In this document: in pieces, positions 30,331 to 38,388 of the stretch
Layout of the letters: each line of letters begins with the position of its first letter
How positions within the stretch are numbered: position 1 is the stretch's first letter
Origin: Candidatus Bipolaricaulota bacterium
Lineage (GTDB): Bacteria; Bipolaricaulota; Bipolaricaulia; RBG-16-55-9; DRXL01
Reading direction: 5' to 3'
Length of the DNA: 53,453 bases
NCBI GenBank assembly: GCA_030550495.1
Contig: JAUQPG010000005.1
Location: 14,520 to 67,972 of the forward strand
Notes under the pieces: model-generated
What the model saw: the letters and a program-made list of their open reading frames with translations, nothing else
Databases searched by the model: none
What the model was told of the DNA's origin: nothing
Made by a program: the position numbers and the translations under genes

Positions 30331-31701
30331 TTAGTCATATCGAATGCGTGGATCCAAGAACGCATAGAGGATATCAGCGATAACGTGAGCGACCAAAGCG
30401 AAAATACCCGTGAAGACGAGCGAGCCGATGGCTACAGGGTAATCTTGCTCTAGGGCGCTCAGCAGCAAGAGCTGTCCCATCCCCGGCCAGGAGAAGATCG
30501 TCTCGGTGAAGACGCCCCCGTCGACAGAGAACGCGATAGCGAAGATCAAGCTTGTCACGACCGGGAGCAAGGCATTGCGCGCGGCGTGCTTATCGCGCAC
30601 GACGTTATCAGGCAGGCCCTTAGCCTTGGCTGCCATCACGTAGTCTTCGCGCATCGTCTCCAGCATCGTATTTCTCATTAACAACATCGTGCCTGCAAAG
30701 GAGATTAGCGTCAGCGTCAAGATGGGCAGGACCATGTGCTGCACGAAGTCAAGAGCCAATGGGAAGAGCGGGATCGTCCCAGCGGGAAACTCAAAGTACC
30801 AAACGAAGAATTGAAACTTAGTGTTGCGCGCTAACACAACACGATTGACCTCGCCGAACCAGCTGCCGCCAAAGAAGAGTCCTGCCAAGACTATTCCCAA
30901 CGCGACGGCTCCCCATCGTATGACGTTCCTCTGCCATACATAAGAGAAGCGCCGGCTCCACAGATAGACAATGCCCCAGAAGAGCGATAAGCCACCGAGC
31001 CACAATAGCATCTGATTGAAGACGATATTGGAGCAGCTAATCCCAACGCTGCAGTCCACTGAGCCAATCTGACGGATGTTCGTCCAGCTATCAGGATTGA
31101 TAAATCCTCCAATGGGAACGACGCCAAGATTGACAGCAAAGAGCCAGACTAACAGCAAAGCAAACCATGGGGTGAACACGGTAAAGAGCGTGACGCCCAC
31201 AACTGTCGAGAAGTATTCGATGATCGCACCGCGACGCCAGGCGATCAGCTTTCCCAAGAAGAAACCAATATAGAACGAGACGATGGTATACGTTAAGAAG
31301 AGCACAATCGTTCGCGGTAAGCGCTCTTTGATGAGGTCCCATGTCGGGCGTTGCTCGCGGCAGACGGGATCGGGGGTCGGGCTGATATTGCCCCACTTGA
31401 AGGAGCACCCGAGGTGTCCCGTCACAAAGTTTTTCAGATATTCGAAATATCGCTCATGGATCGGCTTATCCAAGCCGAGCTGCTTCACGATGGCATCACG
31501 TGCCTCAGGAGTGATCTTGGGGTTGCCCACGTAGATATCTGTGATGTCTCCCGGCTGAGCCTCGAGGATGATAAAGACCAGCGTCATGTAGAGGTAAAGC
31601 ACAAGAATGACTTGCAAAAGACGCATGATGATGTACTTGCTCATGCCGCTGGTCAGAGTCTGCCAAATCCGTTTCATAAGGTGCTCGCCCCTTTTTGGCA
31701 A
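30331..31701 (-). CDS. Oligopeptide ABC transporter permease (OppB-like) with extra membrane segment
   Basis: AKAKGLPDNVVRDKHAARNALLPVV; 456 aa, longer than typical OppB. Confidence 0.92.
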   Translation of the reverse strand: MPKRGEHLMKRIWQTLTSGMSKYIIMRLLQVILVLYLYMTLVFIILEAQPGDITDIYVGNPKITPEARDAIVKQLGLDKPIHERYFEYLKNFVTGHLGCSFKWGNISPTPDPVCREQRPTWDLIKERLPRTIVLFLTYTIVSFYIGFFLGKLIAWRRGAIIEYFSTVVGVTLFTVFTPWFALLLVWLFAVNLGVVPIGGFINPDSWTNIRQIGSVDCSVGISCSNIVFNQMLLWLGGLSLFWGIVYLWSRRFSYVWQRNVIRWGAVALGIVLAGLFFGGSWFGEVNRVVLARNTKFQFFVWYFEFPAGTIPLFPLALDFVQHMVLPILTLTLISFAGTMLLMRNTMLETMREDYVMAAKAKGLPDNVVRDKHAARNALLPVVTSLIFAIAFSVDGGVFTETIFSWPGMGQLLLLSALEQDYPVAIGSLVFTGIFALVAHVIADILYAFLDPRIRYD

Positions 31702-31715
31702 TTCTAGAGAGGGGA

Positions 31716-31753
31716 CTCTGGAGGTGAGGGCCTAGGAGCCCTCACCTCCAGAG
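31716..31753 (-). terminator. Strong stem-loop between SBP gene and oppB-like gene
   Basis: 16-bp perfect stem CTCTGGAGGTGAGGGC-CTAGGA-GCCCTCACCTCCAGAG; no long T-tract. Confidence 0.65.
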
Positions 31754-31761
31754 GGACTCTG

Positions 31762-33741
31762 TTACTTAAGCTGGACGTAGCTCATCATGCCGTTCGTGCC
31801 CTGGATACCGTCGAAGACCTTCTCGTAGGGCATGTGATCGCCCACCAAGACATCGGCGCGGAAGGCCTCATAGAGTGGGGCGTTGAAGAGCGGCACATAG
31901 GGCAGCTCCTCGGAGAGCATCTCCTGCATCTTAAACGCCAGCTCTTTGAGCTTGGGTTGCTCGCAGGCCTTCTCGAACTCCTCGGCGAGCTTGTCGTACT
32001 CAGGGTTATTGTACCCTTGCGGGTTGAAGCCGCCCAGGCCCGAGTTGCGGCTGTGGAAGAAATCGACCAGGTAGCTGGGGAACAAGCCGCCCAAGCCCCA
32101 GCCCAGGATCCACGCGTCGAACTTCTGCTCATCGAAGACGCGGTTGGAGATCGTATTGAACCCGGTCAGGTTGACCTTCACGGGGATGCCGATCTTGTTA
32201 AGCCGCTCCTCGATGTGCAGGGCGAACGTAGCGCGCAGCGGGTCATAGCCCTGGTGCGGCGCCAACAGCTCAAACGGCGCGACGGCCTTGCCCTTGTACT
32301 TGAGGCCGCGTCCTGGGGTGACCTTGTTGCCGGGGATATCGACCTTGGGCTCGACGTCCCAGCTGAAGCCGGCCTGCTTGAGCAGCTTAATAGCTAAATC
32401 GGCCTTCTCCGCTTCCTTGAGACCCTTGCCGTAGGTCTTCACGTTGGGGTTGTACCAGGCGGTGTTGACCGTCGGCACGATGCTGTAGGTAGGGATGGCC
32501 AGGCCAGCCAGGAGCTGCTGGGTGACGAACTCGCGGTCGATCATAATAGAGACTGCCTGGCGGAACTCCTTCACGTTGAAGGGCTCGCGGCGCAGGTTGA
32601 AGCTCATGTAGTACAGGCCGTTGCCGGGGTTCTCCGCGATGCCCACGCCCTTGGCCTCGCGCAGCTGCTTGCGGAAGCCCGCCTGCACGCCCAAGGGGTT
32701 GAGCAAGAAGTGAATGTCGCCCTTGATGAGCGCCGCGACGGCAGTCGCCTGGTCGCCGTAGATGCGCCACTGCGTGGCGTCGACAAACGGACCGGAGGTC
32801 AGCTCCAGGCGCACCGTGGGCTTATCTTTGTCGAGAATAGCCGTGCCGGGGTCGCCATCATAGGGCTGAGGATCTTTGGTTGTATGGGTGTACTTATAGA
32901 CGCCGGGCTTCTCTTCGGTGTAGCCGCCAGAGTAGGGCCGGACGCTCTTGGCACCATAGAAGTAGTGATTCTTGTTTGCGCTAGACTCGGCAAATGCCCC
33001 AGGCTCCCACTTCTGGAAGAGCCACCCACCGATCACGGGTTCATCGTCGCCCTTGTGCTCATAGAGGGCCTTGATGGGATCCTTAGCTTCGGCAGCGGCC
33101 TTAAACTTCGGCTCCCAGTACGCCTTGCTGATGATCGGGGCGAAGAGCAACCCCTGGTCCCAATCATCGTAGCTGCACTGGGCCTTCAGATAGAACTTCA
33201 CCGTATACTTATCTACGACCTCAGCGCGATCGAAGAAGTCGGGATTGATCGTCCCTGGCCAGTTACCGCCCATCTTGATGGGGTCAATGCCCTTGTAGAG
33301 CTTGCCGCCAATGGCGTTGAACGTGAACGCCACATCTTCAGCGGTGAGCTCGCCGACTTCCTTGCCGGTCTTGGGATCGAACCACTTGATGCCCTTCTTG
33401 ATCTTGATGGTCGCGGTCTTGTCCGGCCCGATGGTGATCATCTTCTTGGCTTCTTCTTCGGTGCTGGCATCAGCAATCCCGGGGACGTAATCGAAGAACT
33501 TATCCGAGAGCCCAAATAAGCTCGGACCCCACCCGTTGAGCCGGACGTAGAAGTTCCACACCGTCGCCTTCGGCCCTAAGATAGCCAACGTATTTAAGCT
33601 CGACAGATCTTCGAAGATCGCGAGCTTGTAGATCTTCTGGGCCTGAGCCTGGACGACCGACTGAGACTGACTGGACAGCACAGCCCCGATGCAAAGCGCC
33701 AACAAAGCAACAATGGTAATGAGCTTGATATGTTTAAACAT
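31762..33741 (-). CDS. Extracellular solute-binding protein family 5 (peptide ABC transporter)
   Basis: 659 aa; signal peptide MFKHIKLITIVALLALCIGAVLSSQ; SBP_bac_5-like sequence. Confidence 0.93.
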   Translation of the reverse strand: MFKHIKLITIVALLALCIGAVLSSQSQSVVQAQAQKIYKLAIFEDLSSLNTLAILGPKATVWNFYVRLNGWGPSLFGLSDKFFDYVPGIADASTEEEAKKMITIGPDKTATIKIKKGIKWFDPKTGKEVGELTAEDVAFTFNAIGGKLYKGIDPIKMGGNWPGTINPDFFDRAEVVDKYTVKFYLKAQCSYDDWDQGLLFAPIISKAYWEPKFKAAAEAKDPIKALYEHKGDDEPVIGGWLFQKWEPGAFAESSANKNHYFYGAKSVRPYSGGYTEEKPGVYKYTHTTKDPQPYDGDPGTAILDKDKPTVRLELTSGPFVDATQWRIYGDQATAVAALIKGDIHFLLNPLGVQAGFRKQLREAKGVGIAENPGNGLYYMSFNLRREPFNVKEFRQAVSIMIDREFVTQQLLAGLAIPTYSIVPTVNTAWYNPNVKTYGKGLKEAEKADLAIKLLKQAGFSWDVEPKVDIPGNKVTPGRGLKYKGKAVAPFELLAPHQGYDPLRATFALHIEERLNKIGIPVKVNLTGFNTISNRVFDEQKFDAWILGWGLGGLFPSYLVDFFHSRNSGLGGFNPQGYNNPEYDKLAEEFEKACEQPKLKELAFKMQEMLSEELPYVPLFNAPLYEAFRADVLVGDHMPYEKVFDGIQGTNGMMSYVQLK

Positions 33742-33830
33742 ATCACAACCTCCTTTGCTGATTTAGTGGTGTCTTGCTTGCTGAAGAAAAAGGCTTAGAC
33801 GCTCTCCCCAGTGAGTTGACATCACCTCCT

Positions 33831-34400
33831 TTAAAATCTTCCTGGTGATACACGATACACCACCATGATGCTGCCTTTCATGGGGCTGTCTTGCACGACC
33901 TGTGTCCAACACGGTTGTTCGATCCAGCACGTTGGTGACGGTGGGCTAGCAGACCAGAGCCAGAGAGCAGCAAGGATCGCTGCTGCGGCCGCAGCCCCTA
34001 CAGCTCCCCACGCAAAACGCCGCCACCAGCTCTGTTCTTCTCTGGGATGCTGGCGCGCAGAACTGAGCAAACTCCAGCGGCGTGCCTGTAGGTATGCCAC
34101 GCGCTCTTGACAACGGGCACACGTCAAGACGTGCATGGCGACGTCGGAGCGCGTCCAGCGTGGGACACGTCCGCTCAAGAATTTCTGGAACGCTTGCTCA
34201 TCGCGGAAGGTCGCCCCAACGCGCCCCGCCCCAGGACTGTCCAGCAGCCTATTCGCCACGTATGCTCGCAGAACTTCTTCGCTTGGGTGATCAGGGTACT
34301 CAAGGCCCCGGAGACCTGCAAAAAGCTCGGCAAACTCAGCGAGCTTCTCCGTGTCCAGCTCGTCCTCGTAAGGCGGGTGCGGAGAGTACTTAGTGTCCAT
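33831..34400 (-). CDS. Anti-sigma-factor-like zinc-finger membrane protein
   Basis: Start trimmed to MDTKYSPHPPYEDELD; HVLTCARC (Hx3Cx2C) motif then TM WGAVGAAAAAAILAALWLW. Confidence 0.6.
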   Translation of the reverse strand: MDTKYSPHPPYEDELDTEKLAEFAELFAGLRGLEYPDHPSEEVLRAYVANRLLDSPGAGRVGATFRDEQAFQKFLSGRVPRWTRSDVAMHVLTCARCQERVAYLQARRWSLLSSARQHPREEQSWWRRFAWGAVGAAAAAAILAALWLWSASPPSPTCWIEQPCWTQVVQDSPMKGSIMVVYRVSPGRF

Positions 34401-34845
34401 ATGAGACCTCCGTGCGGGGGATAAGGGATGCTGAGGCGTAGAGCTGATTATACAACTCTTTAATCTTCTCTTTCTCGCGGGTGGGATTGAACTGACGCCC
34501 CACCAGACGAAAGACATGCTCCCAACTGAGCCGAGTGCCCGCGAGACGCTCTATAGTCAGATCGCGCATACGGACGCGCCCTTCCGTGATCTCGCGCACG
34601 AGCTGCTCGCGCTTATGCGGGTCGAACTCCGAACTCGCATAGTGGCTGAATAGATAGACTAATAACCCGCGCACGACGTTGGGATCGAAGCGTCGCTTCG
34701 CCTCAGCGAAGACGAACCACCGACGCGCCTTCTCCAGCTCACCGTCTAACGAGAGCAAGTCTTCCACCATCTCCGGAGGTTCGTTGGTGCACCGTAAGAT
34801 GTTCTCAGCATACGCTAAGCGCGCCAACTCAATCCGGATCTCCAT
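34390..34845 (-). CDS. Hypothetical protein, 151 aa, translationally coupled to the anti-sigma-like gene
   Basis: ORF overlapping the next start by ~11 nt. Confidence 0.55.
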   Translation of the reverse strand: MEIRIELARLAYAENILRCTNEPPEMVEDLLSLDGELEKARRWFVFAEAKRRFDPNVVRGLLVYLFSHYASSEFDPHKREQLVREITEGRVRMRDLTIERLAGTRLSWEHVFRLVGRQFNPTREKEKIKELYNQLYASASLIPRTEVSYGH

Positions 34846-34953
34846 TAATTATATTCACCCCTCGCGAAATCCTGACAGCTTCGGACTGTAAGCACACGAA
34901 AAGCCTTATTCTATCAAGATTCCTTTGACCTTGACTCGTCTTTTCCCCATTCC

Positions 34954-36198
34954 CTAGCGGCGTTCGTTCATGAGCACTGAGACAGAACCATCCCCTTGAT
35001 TGACGACAGCTAAGTCGGGATCACCGTCTCTATCGAAATCTCCAGCGACAATGCTCACCGGCAGCGACCCAACAGGAATAGTGATCGCTTTATTCGGCTG
35101 CACGAACTTTCCTCGCGAGGGATCGACCAAGAACTTTGCGCCAAACCCTCCAAAGCCATCGTTGAAATGCACGGTCACCGTGTTGCTTGCCGAATTCGCT
35201 GCAGCCAGATCAAGCCAACCATCCCCGTTGAAATCGCCCACGATCACGGCTCGTGGGTCTAGACCCCCTGTGGGCAGCCCTTGAGGCTCGTCAAACTTTC
35301 CTTGGCCGTCTCCAGCAAAGACTAGGAGACGGTCACTCTCGGGATTGGCCGTCACTAAATCCCCGAACGTATCGTTGTTGATATCGGCGATTTCGATCCA
35401 CGCTGGCGAATCCCCACTATAGAGCCCAGCTGCCAGGCGCTGCGCTATGACAAAACTTCCCGCGTTATCCCCAAGCAACGTAGCAGCTCGGCCAATGCTG
35501 CTGACGACGGCGTCTAGCTTCCCGTCACGATTGAGATCATAGACAGCGAGGGATTGCAAGCTCCCGCCGACAAACGTCTCGCGCACGCTCCAGCGATCTA
35601 TCTGGTCTGTCCCATTATTGATAAAGACGTAGACGCTCCCTTGAAGATTAGCACAGATAATATCAAGACGACCGTCGTTGGTGAAGTCCGCGATAGCGAC
35701 GGAACTGACGTCGCGTAGGCCGCGGGGAAGATCGCGGCTGGAAGCGGGCCGGAGCAACTCCTTCTCGTCCCCCCATAAAACCCAGAAGTTGCCCCCTGTA
35801 GGATAAGCGAGCACAACGTCAAGAAACCCATCTCTATTGAGATCACCAAGTGCTAAGACCTTACCACGGGGGACCTTGACTGTATCGTCGGCCTTGACTG
35901 AGTTAAATTCTACTAATTGTGGGGCACGAAAGATCTGTTGTGGGCTCCCAAGAGCAATGGCGACATAAAGTCTCTTAATATCTTTCTCTTCGTCTGTAAC
36001 GAGTAGGGTTGAAGTGATGATATCAAGAAGTCCATCGCGGTTGACATCGCCCAAGGCAATGGCCGTCGTGCCTGAGCCTATTAGAATAGATTGACTCTGT
36101 TGGAACTTCACAGTAGGGTTGCTGAAGGCTTCTATCCCTAGCAAGAGCACAAAGCTGCCTATGAGTATTAGCTGCCGTGTTCGGGTATCTCTGCGCAT
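34954..36198 (-). CDS. Exported FG-GAP/VCBS beta-propeller protein
   Basis: Repeated DxNxDGxLD: GDVNRDGLLDIIT, GDLNRDGFLDVVLA, GDFNGDGWLDLAAAN, GDFDRDGDPDLAVVN; start trimmed to MRRDTR. Confidence 0.85.
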   Translation of the reverse strand: MRRDTRTRQLILIGSFVLLLGIEAFSNPTVKFQQSQSILIGSGTTAIALGDVNRDGLLDIITSTLLVTDEEKDIKRLYVAIALGSPQQIFRAPQLVEFNSVKADDTVKVPRGKVLALGDLNRDGFLDVVLAYPTGGNFWVLWGDEKELLRPASSRDLPRGLRDVSSVAIADFTNDGRLDIICANLQGSVYVFINNGTDQIDRWSVRETFVGGSLQSLAVYDLNRDGKLDAVVSSIGRAATLLGDNAGSFVIAQRLAAGLYSGDSPAWIEIADINNDTFGDLVTANPESDRLLVFAGDGQGKFDEPQGLPTGGLDPRAVIVGDFNGDGWLDLAAANSASNTVTVHFNDGFGGFGAKFLVDPSRGKFVQPNKAITIPVGSLPVSIVAGDFDRDGDPDLAVVNQGDGSVSVLMNERR

Positions 36199-36410
36199 CG
36201 TGAGAAATTGTACCATCTTCCAGGGCGGATGTCCACCGAGAGGGAGGGGCTGCTTGACAAGTATCGCTTTTTCGTGCTAATCTTTCTGAAGGACAATCTT
36301 CGGGTCGTCGGAGGAGGTGATGGTGGGAGCGTTTAAAGAGATAGCTCACGTGGGTCGTTGCGGGGGAGTAGGCGTAGTTTACATCTCTATGCAAAAGGAG
36401 GTTCTCTCAT

Positions 36411-37604
36411 ATGTCTTCCACATATAAAGTTTTGGCAATCGTTGTCAGCTTGGCTGCGTTGCTCTTTCTGCCCTTGGTGAGCGCGCAAGAGCAGCAAGAG
36501 CTCAATCCGGTGAGCAAGCTCGATCTTGGCGGGTCCAAGGTCAACGGCTTCGTCTTCACGGCAGATGGGAAATTTGCCTTCGTCTCTGTCAGTGTCGGGC
36601 GCGAGAGCTCAGTCTTTCTTGTAGCGGCCAGCACAACGGATACCACAAAGTTTTACGGCAAGAAAGTGCGCGGCTGCCCCATTGCCGGAGAAGTCTGCCT
36701 AGCCCAAGTTCGCGGGAATATCAACCCCCAAGACTTGGCGTATAACGAGGAGAAGAAAGTGCTCTTCATACCAGGCTATGACGATGACACACTCTATATC
36801 TCGCAGGTGGCCTTTGACAAAGACGGCAACCCCACCGAAGCCAAGGCAGCCAAGAAAGTCGCTGTAGGGGCTGGCCCGCGAGCAGTCGCTGTCAACGCCG
36901 CTGGCACCCGGGCCTTCACGGTGAACGAACGCGAGCACACCGTCAGCGTCGTGGATATTTTGTATAAGGATAACGCCCCCGACAAGGGCGAAGTGATCGC
37001 GACGATCAAGCTCGACCCCGACGAAGAGAACCCCACATATCCTAGCCCGGCAGATATTGCCATTGTGGGCGATAGAGCCTTCGTCGTCAACACCGACACA
37101 TGGAAGGTCTGCGAACTTAAGAACATCAACGCGGACAGCGAGAAGGTGAAGAAGGGCGAGGAGAAGATTGAACTTGGCGCGTGCGTCGATACCGGGGCAT
37201 ATCCACGTGCTATGGCCATGCTTGGGAACACGGCGTATGTGATCAACAGTCTTGGGGACAGCGTCAGTCAGCTCTCCTTGGAGCCGTTGGAGAGCAAAGC
37301 AGAAGTCCCCGTCGGCGATGCTCCGCGGGGGATCGCCACAGACAATCAGTGCTGGGTTGTGGTGACCAATACGGGGGTAGATAACCCCGAGGGTGGCCGC
37401 CCTAGCCTCTCCTTCTTGAGCGCGGATTTGAGCAAGTCTCTCACGCTCTCCATCACAGCAAAGGAGCCAGGAGATCCGATTGTGCCAACTCAGGTGCAGG
37501 TCCTCGTCAAAGAGGGCGCTAAAGAGGTGTGGGTATTGAACATCGGAGCTCGCGGAGAGATCTTAATCTACCCTGCGCCGGAGGCTGTCCAGAGCTGTCC
37601 GTAA
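36411..37604 (+). CDS. Exported YncE-like beta-propeller protein
   Basis: Signal peptide MSSTYKVLAIVVSLAALLFLPLVSA; repeats such as VGAGPRAVAVNAAGTRAFTVNEREHTVSVVD. Confidence 0.8.
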   Translation: MSSTYKVLAIVVSLAALLFLPLVSAQEQQELNPVSKLDLGGSKVNGFVFTADGKFAFVSVSVGRESSVFLVAASTTDTTKFYGKKVRGCPIAGEVCLAQVRGNINPQDLAYNEEKKVLFIPGYDDDTLYISQVAFDKDGNPTEAKAAKKVAVGAGPRAVAVNAAGTRAFTVNEREHTVSVVDILYKDNAPDKGEVIATIKLDPDEENPTYPSPADIAIVGDRAFVVNTDTWKVCELKNINADSEKVKKGEEKIELGACVDTGAYPRAMAMLGNTAYVINSLGDSVSQLSLEPLESKAEVPVGDAPRGIATDNQCWVVVTNTGVDNPEGGRPSLSFLSADLSKSLTLSITAKEPGDPIVPTQVQVLVKEGAKEVWVLNIGARGEILIYPAPEAVQSCP

Positions 37605-37624
37605 TAGAAAAATCGAAAGCGAGA

Positions 37625-37662
37625 AGAGAAGCGGCCTCGGGGGCTTCCGGGGCCGCTTCTCT
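37625..37662 (+). terminator. Intrinsic-terminator-like hairpin after the propeller gene
   Basis: AGAGAAGCGGCC (37625-37636) / GGCCGCTTCTCT (37651-37662), 14-nt loop. Confidence 0.6.
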
Positions 37663-37668
37663 TTGCAG

Positions 37669-37698
37669 TTGACGATCCCAGCCCTTCTTGAGTATAGT
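37669..37698 (+). promoter_or_regulatory. tRNA promoter
   Basis: TTGACG - 18 nt - TATAGT (37693-37698), 8 nt before tRNA G1. Confidence 0.7.
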
Positions 37699-37706
37699 AA
37701 AAGAGC

Positions 37707-37782
37707 GGGCCCGTAGCTCAGGGGTCAGAGCAGTCGGCTCATAACCGATCGGTCGCAGGTTCGAATCCTGCCGGGCCCACCA
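37707..37782 (+). tRNA. tRNA-Met (anticodon CAT; tRNA-Ile2 not excluded)
   Basis: Cloverleaf: acceptor GGGCCCG/CGGGCCC, loop CTCATAA, T-arm GCAGGTTCGAATCCTGC, encoded CCA; 1-72 pair argues against initiator. Confidence 0.95.
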
Positions 37783-37815
37783 CAGACAGTTAGGAAGTTT
37801 CCAGTTTTTCAGTTT

Positions 37816-38349
37816 ATGGAGAAACTCTTCGTGAACGTAGACGGAGCCTCGCAAGGCAATCCCGGCGAGGCTGCTATTGGCATTGTTATTGCTGACGCTG
37901 ATGGGAACGTTATTAAAGAGATCTCTGAGCACATCGGGCGCACGACCAATAACGTTGCAGAGTATCGCGCTCTCATCGAGGCGATCAAAGCTGTGATACC
38001 TTACACGCCCAAGCGCGTCATCTTCTTCACAGATAGTCAACTCCTAGCTAATCAAGTCAACGGGCTCTATCGTATTCGGCGGCCCCATCTGGAGCCCCTC
38101 AACCGTCAAGTCCATGAGCTGTTGGCAAAACTCCCCAACTGGCAGGTCAACTATGTCGAGCGCGACGCCAATTGGAAGGCGCACCGTCTCGCGCAAAAGG
38201 CGCTCTTAGAGAGAGTTGCCAAAGAGGCTGAAGTGGGCTTGCCGGAGCGCATCCGCAGGAAGGTTGAACTCCTCGATGAGATCGATCAAAGACGGGTCTT
38301 AGAATTTGTGAATCGGCTCTACGAGGAGGCCCAGAAAGACAAGACGTAA
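37816..38349 (+). CDS. Ribonuclease HI family protein
   Basis: LFVNVDGASQGNPGEAAIGIV; NNVAEYRALIEAI; FFTDSQLLANQVNG; VERDANWKAHRLAQ. Confidence 0.92.
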   Translation: MEKLFVNVDGASQGNPGEAAIGIVIADADGNVIKEISEHIGRTTNNVAEYRALIEAIKAVIPYTPKRVIFFTDSQLLANQVNGLYRIRRPHLEPLNRQVHELLAKLPNWQVNYVERDANWKAHRLAQKALLERVAKEAEVGLPERIRRKVELLDEIDQRRVLEFVNRLYEEAQKDKT

Positions 38350-38388
38350 AGGCTCAAGCTTCAGTCTTCGGGCAAGGGGGACTTTGTC

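Noticed and set aside
32387-32770. 127-aa minus-strand ORF within the SBP gene in another frame
   Set aside because: Alternative frame of an intact SBP gene; repetitive R/G/Q-rich translation.
32710-33519. 269-aa plus-strand ORF (also 31834-32397)
   Set aside because: Antisense shadow of the first SBP gene; low complexity and no domain signature.
37707-37782. Initiator tRNA-fMet
   Set aside because: Position 1-72 is G-C paired, unlike typical bacterial initiators; elongator Met or Ile2 (lysidine) preferred, cannot be separated by sequence reading alone.
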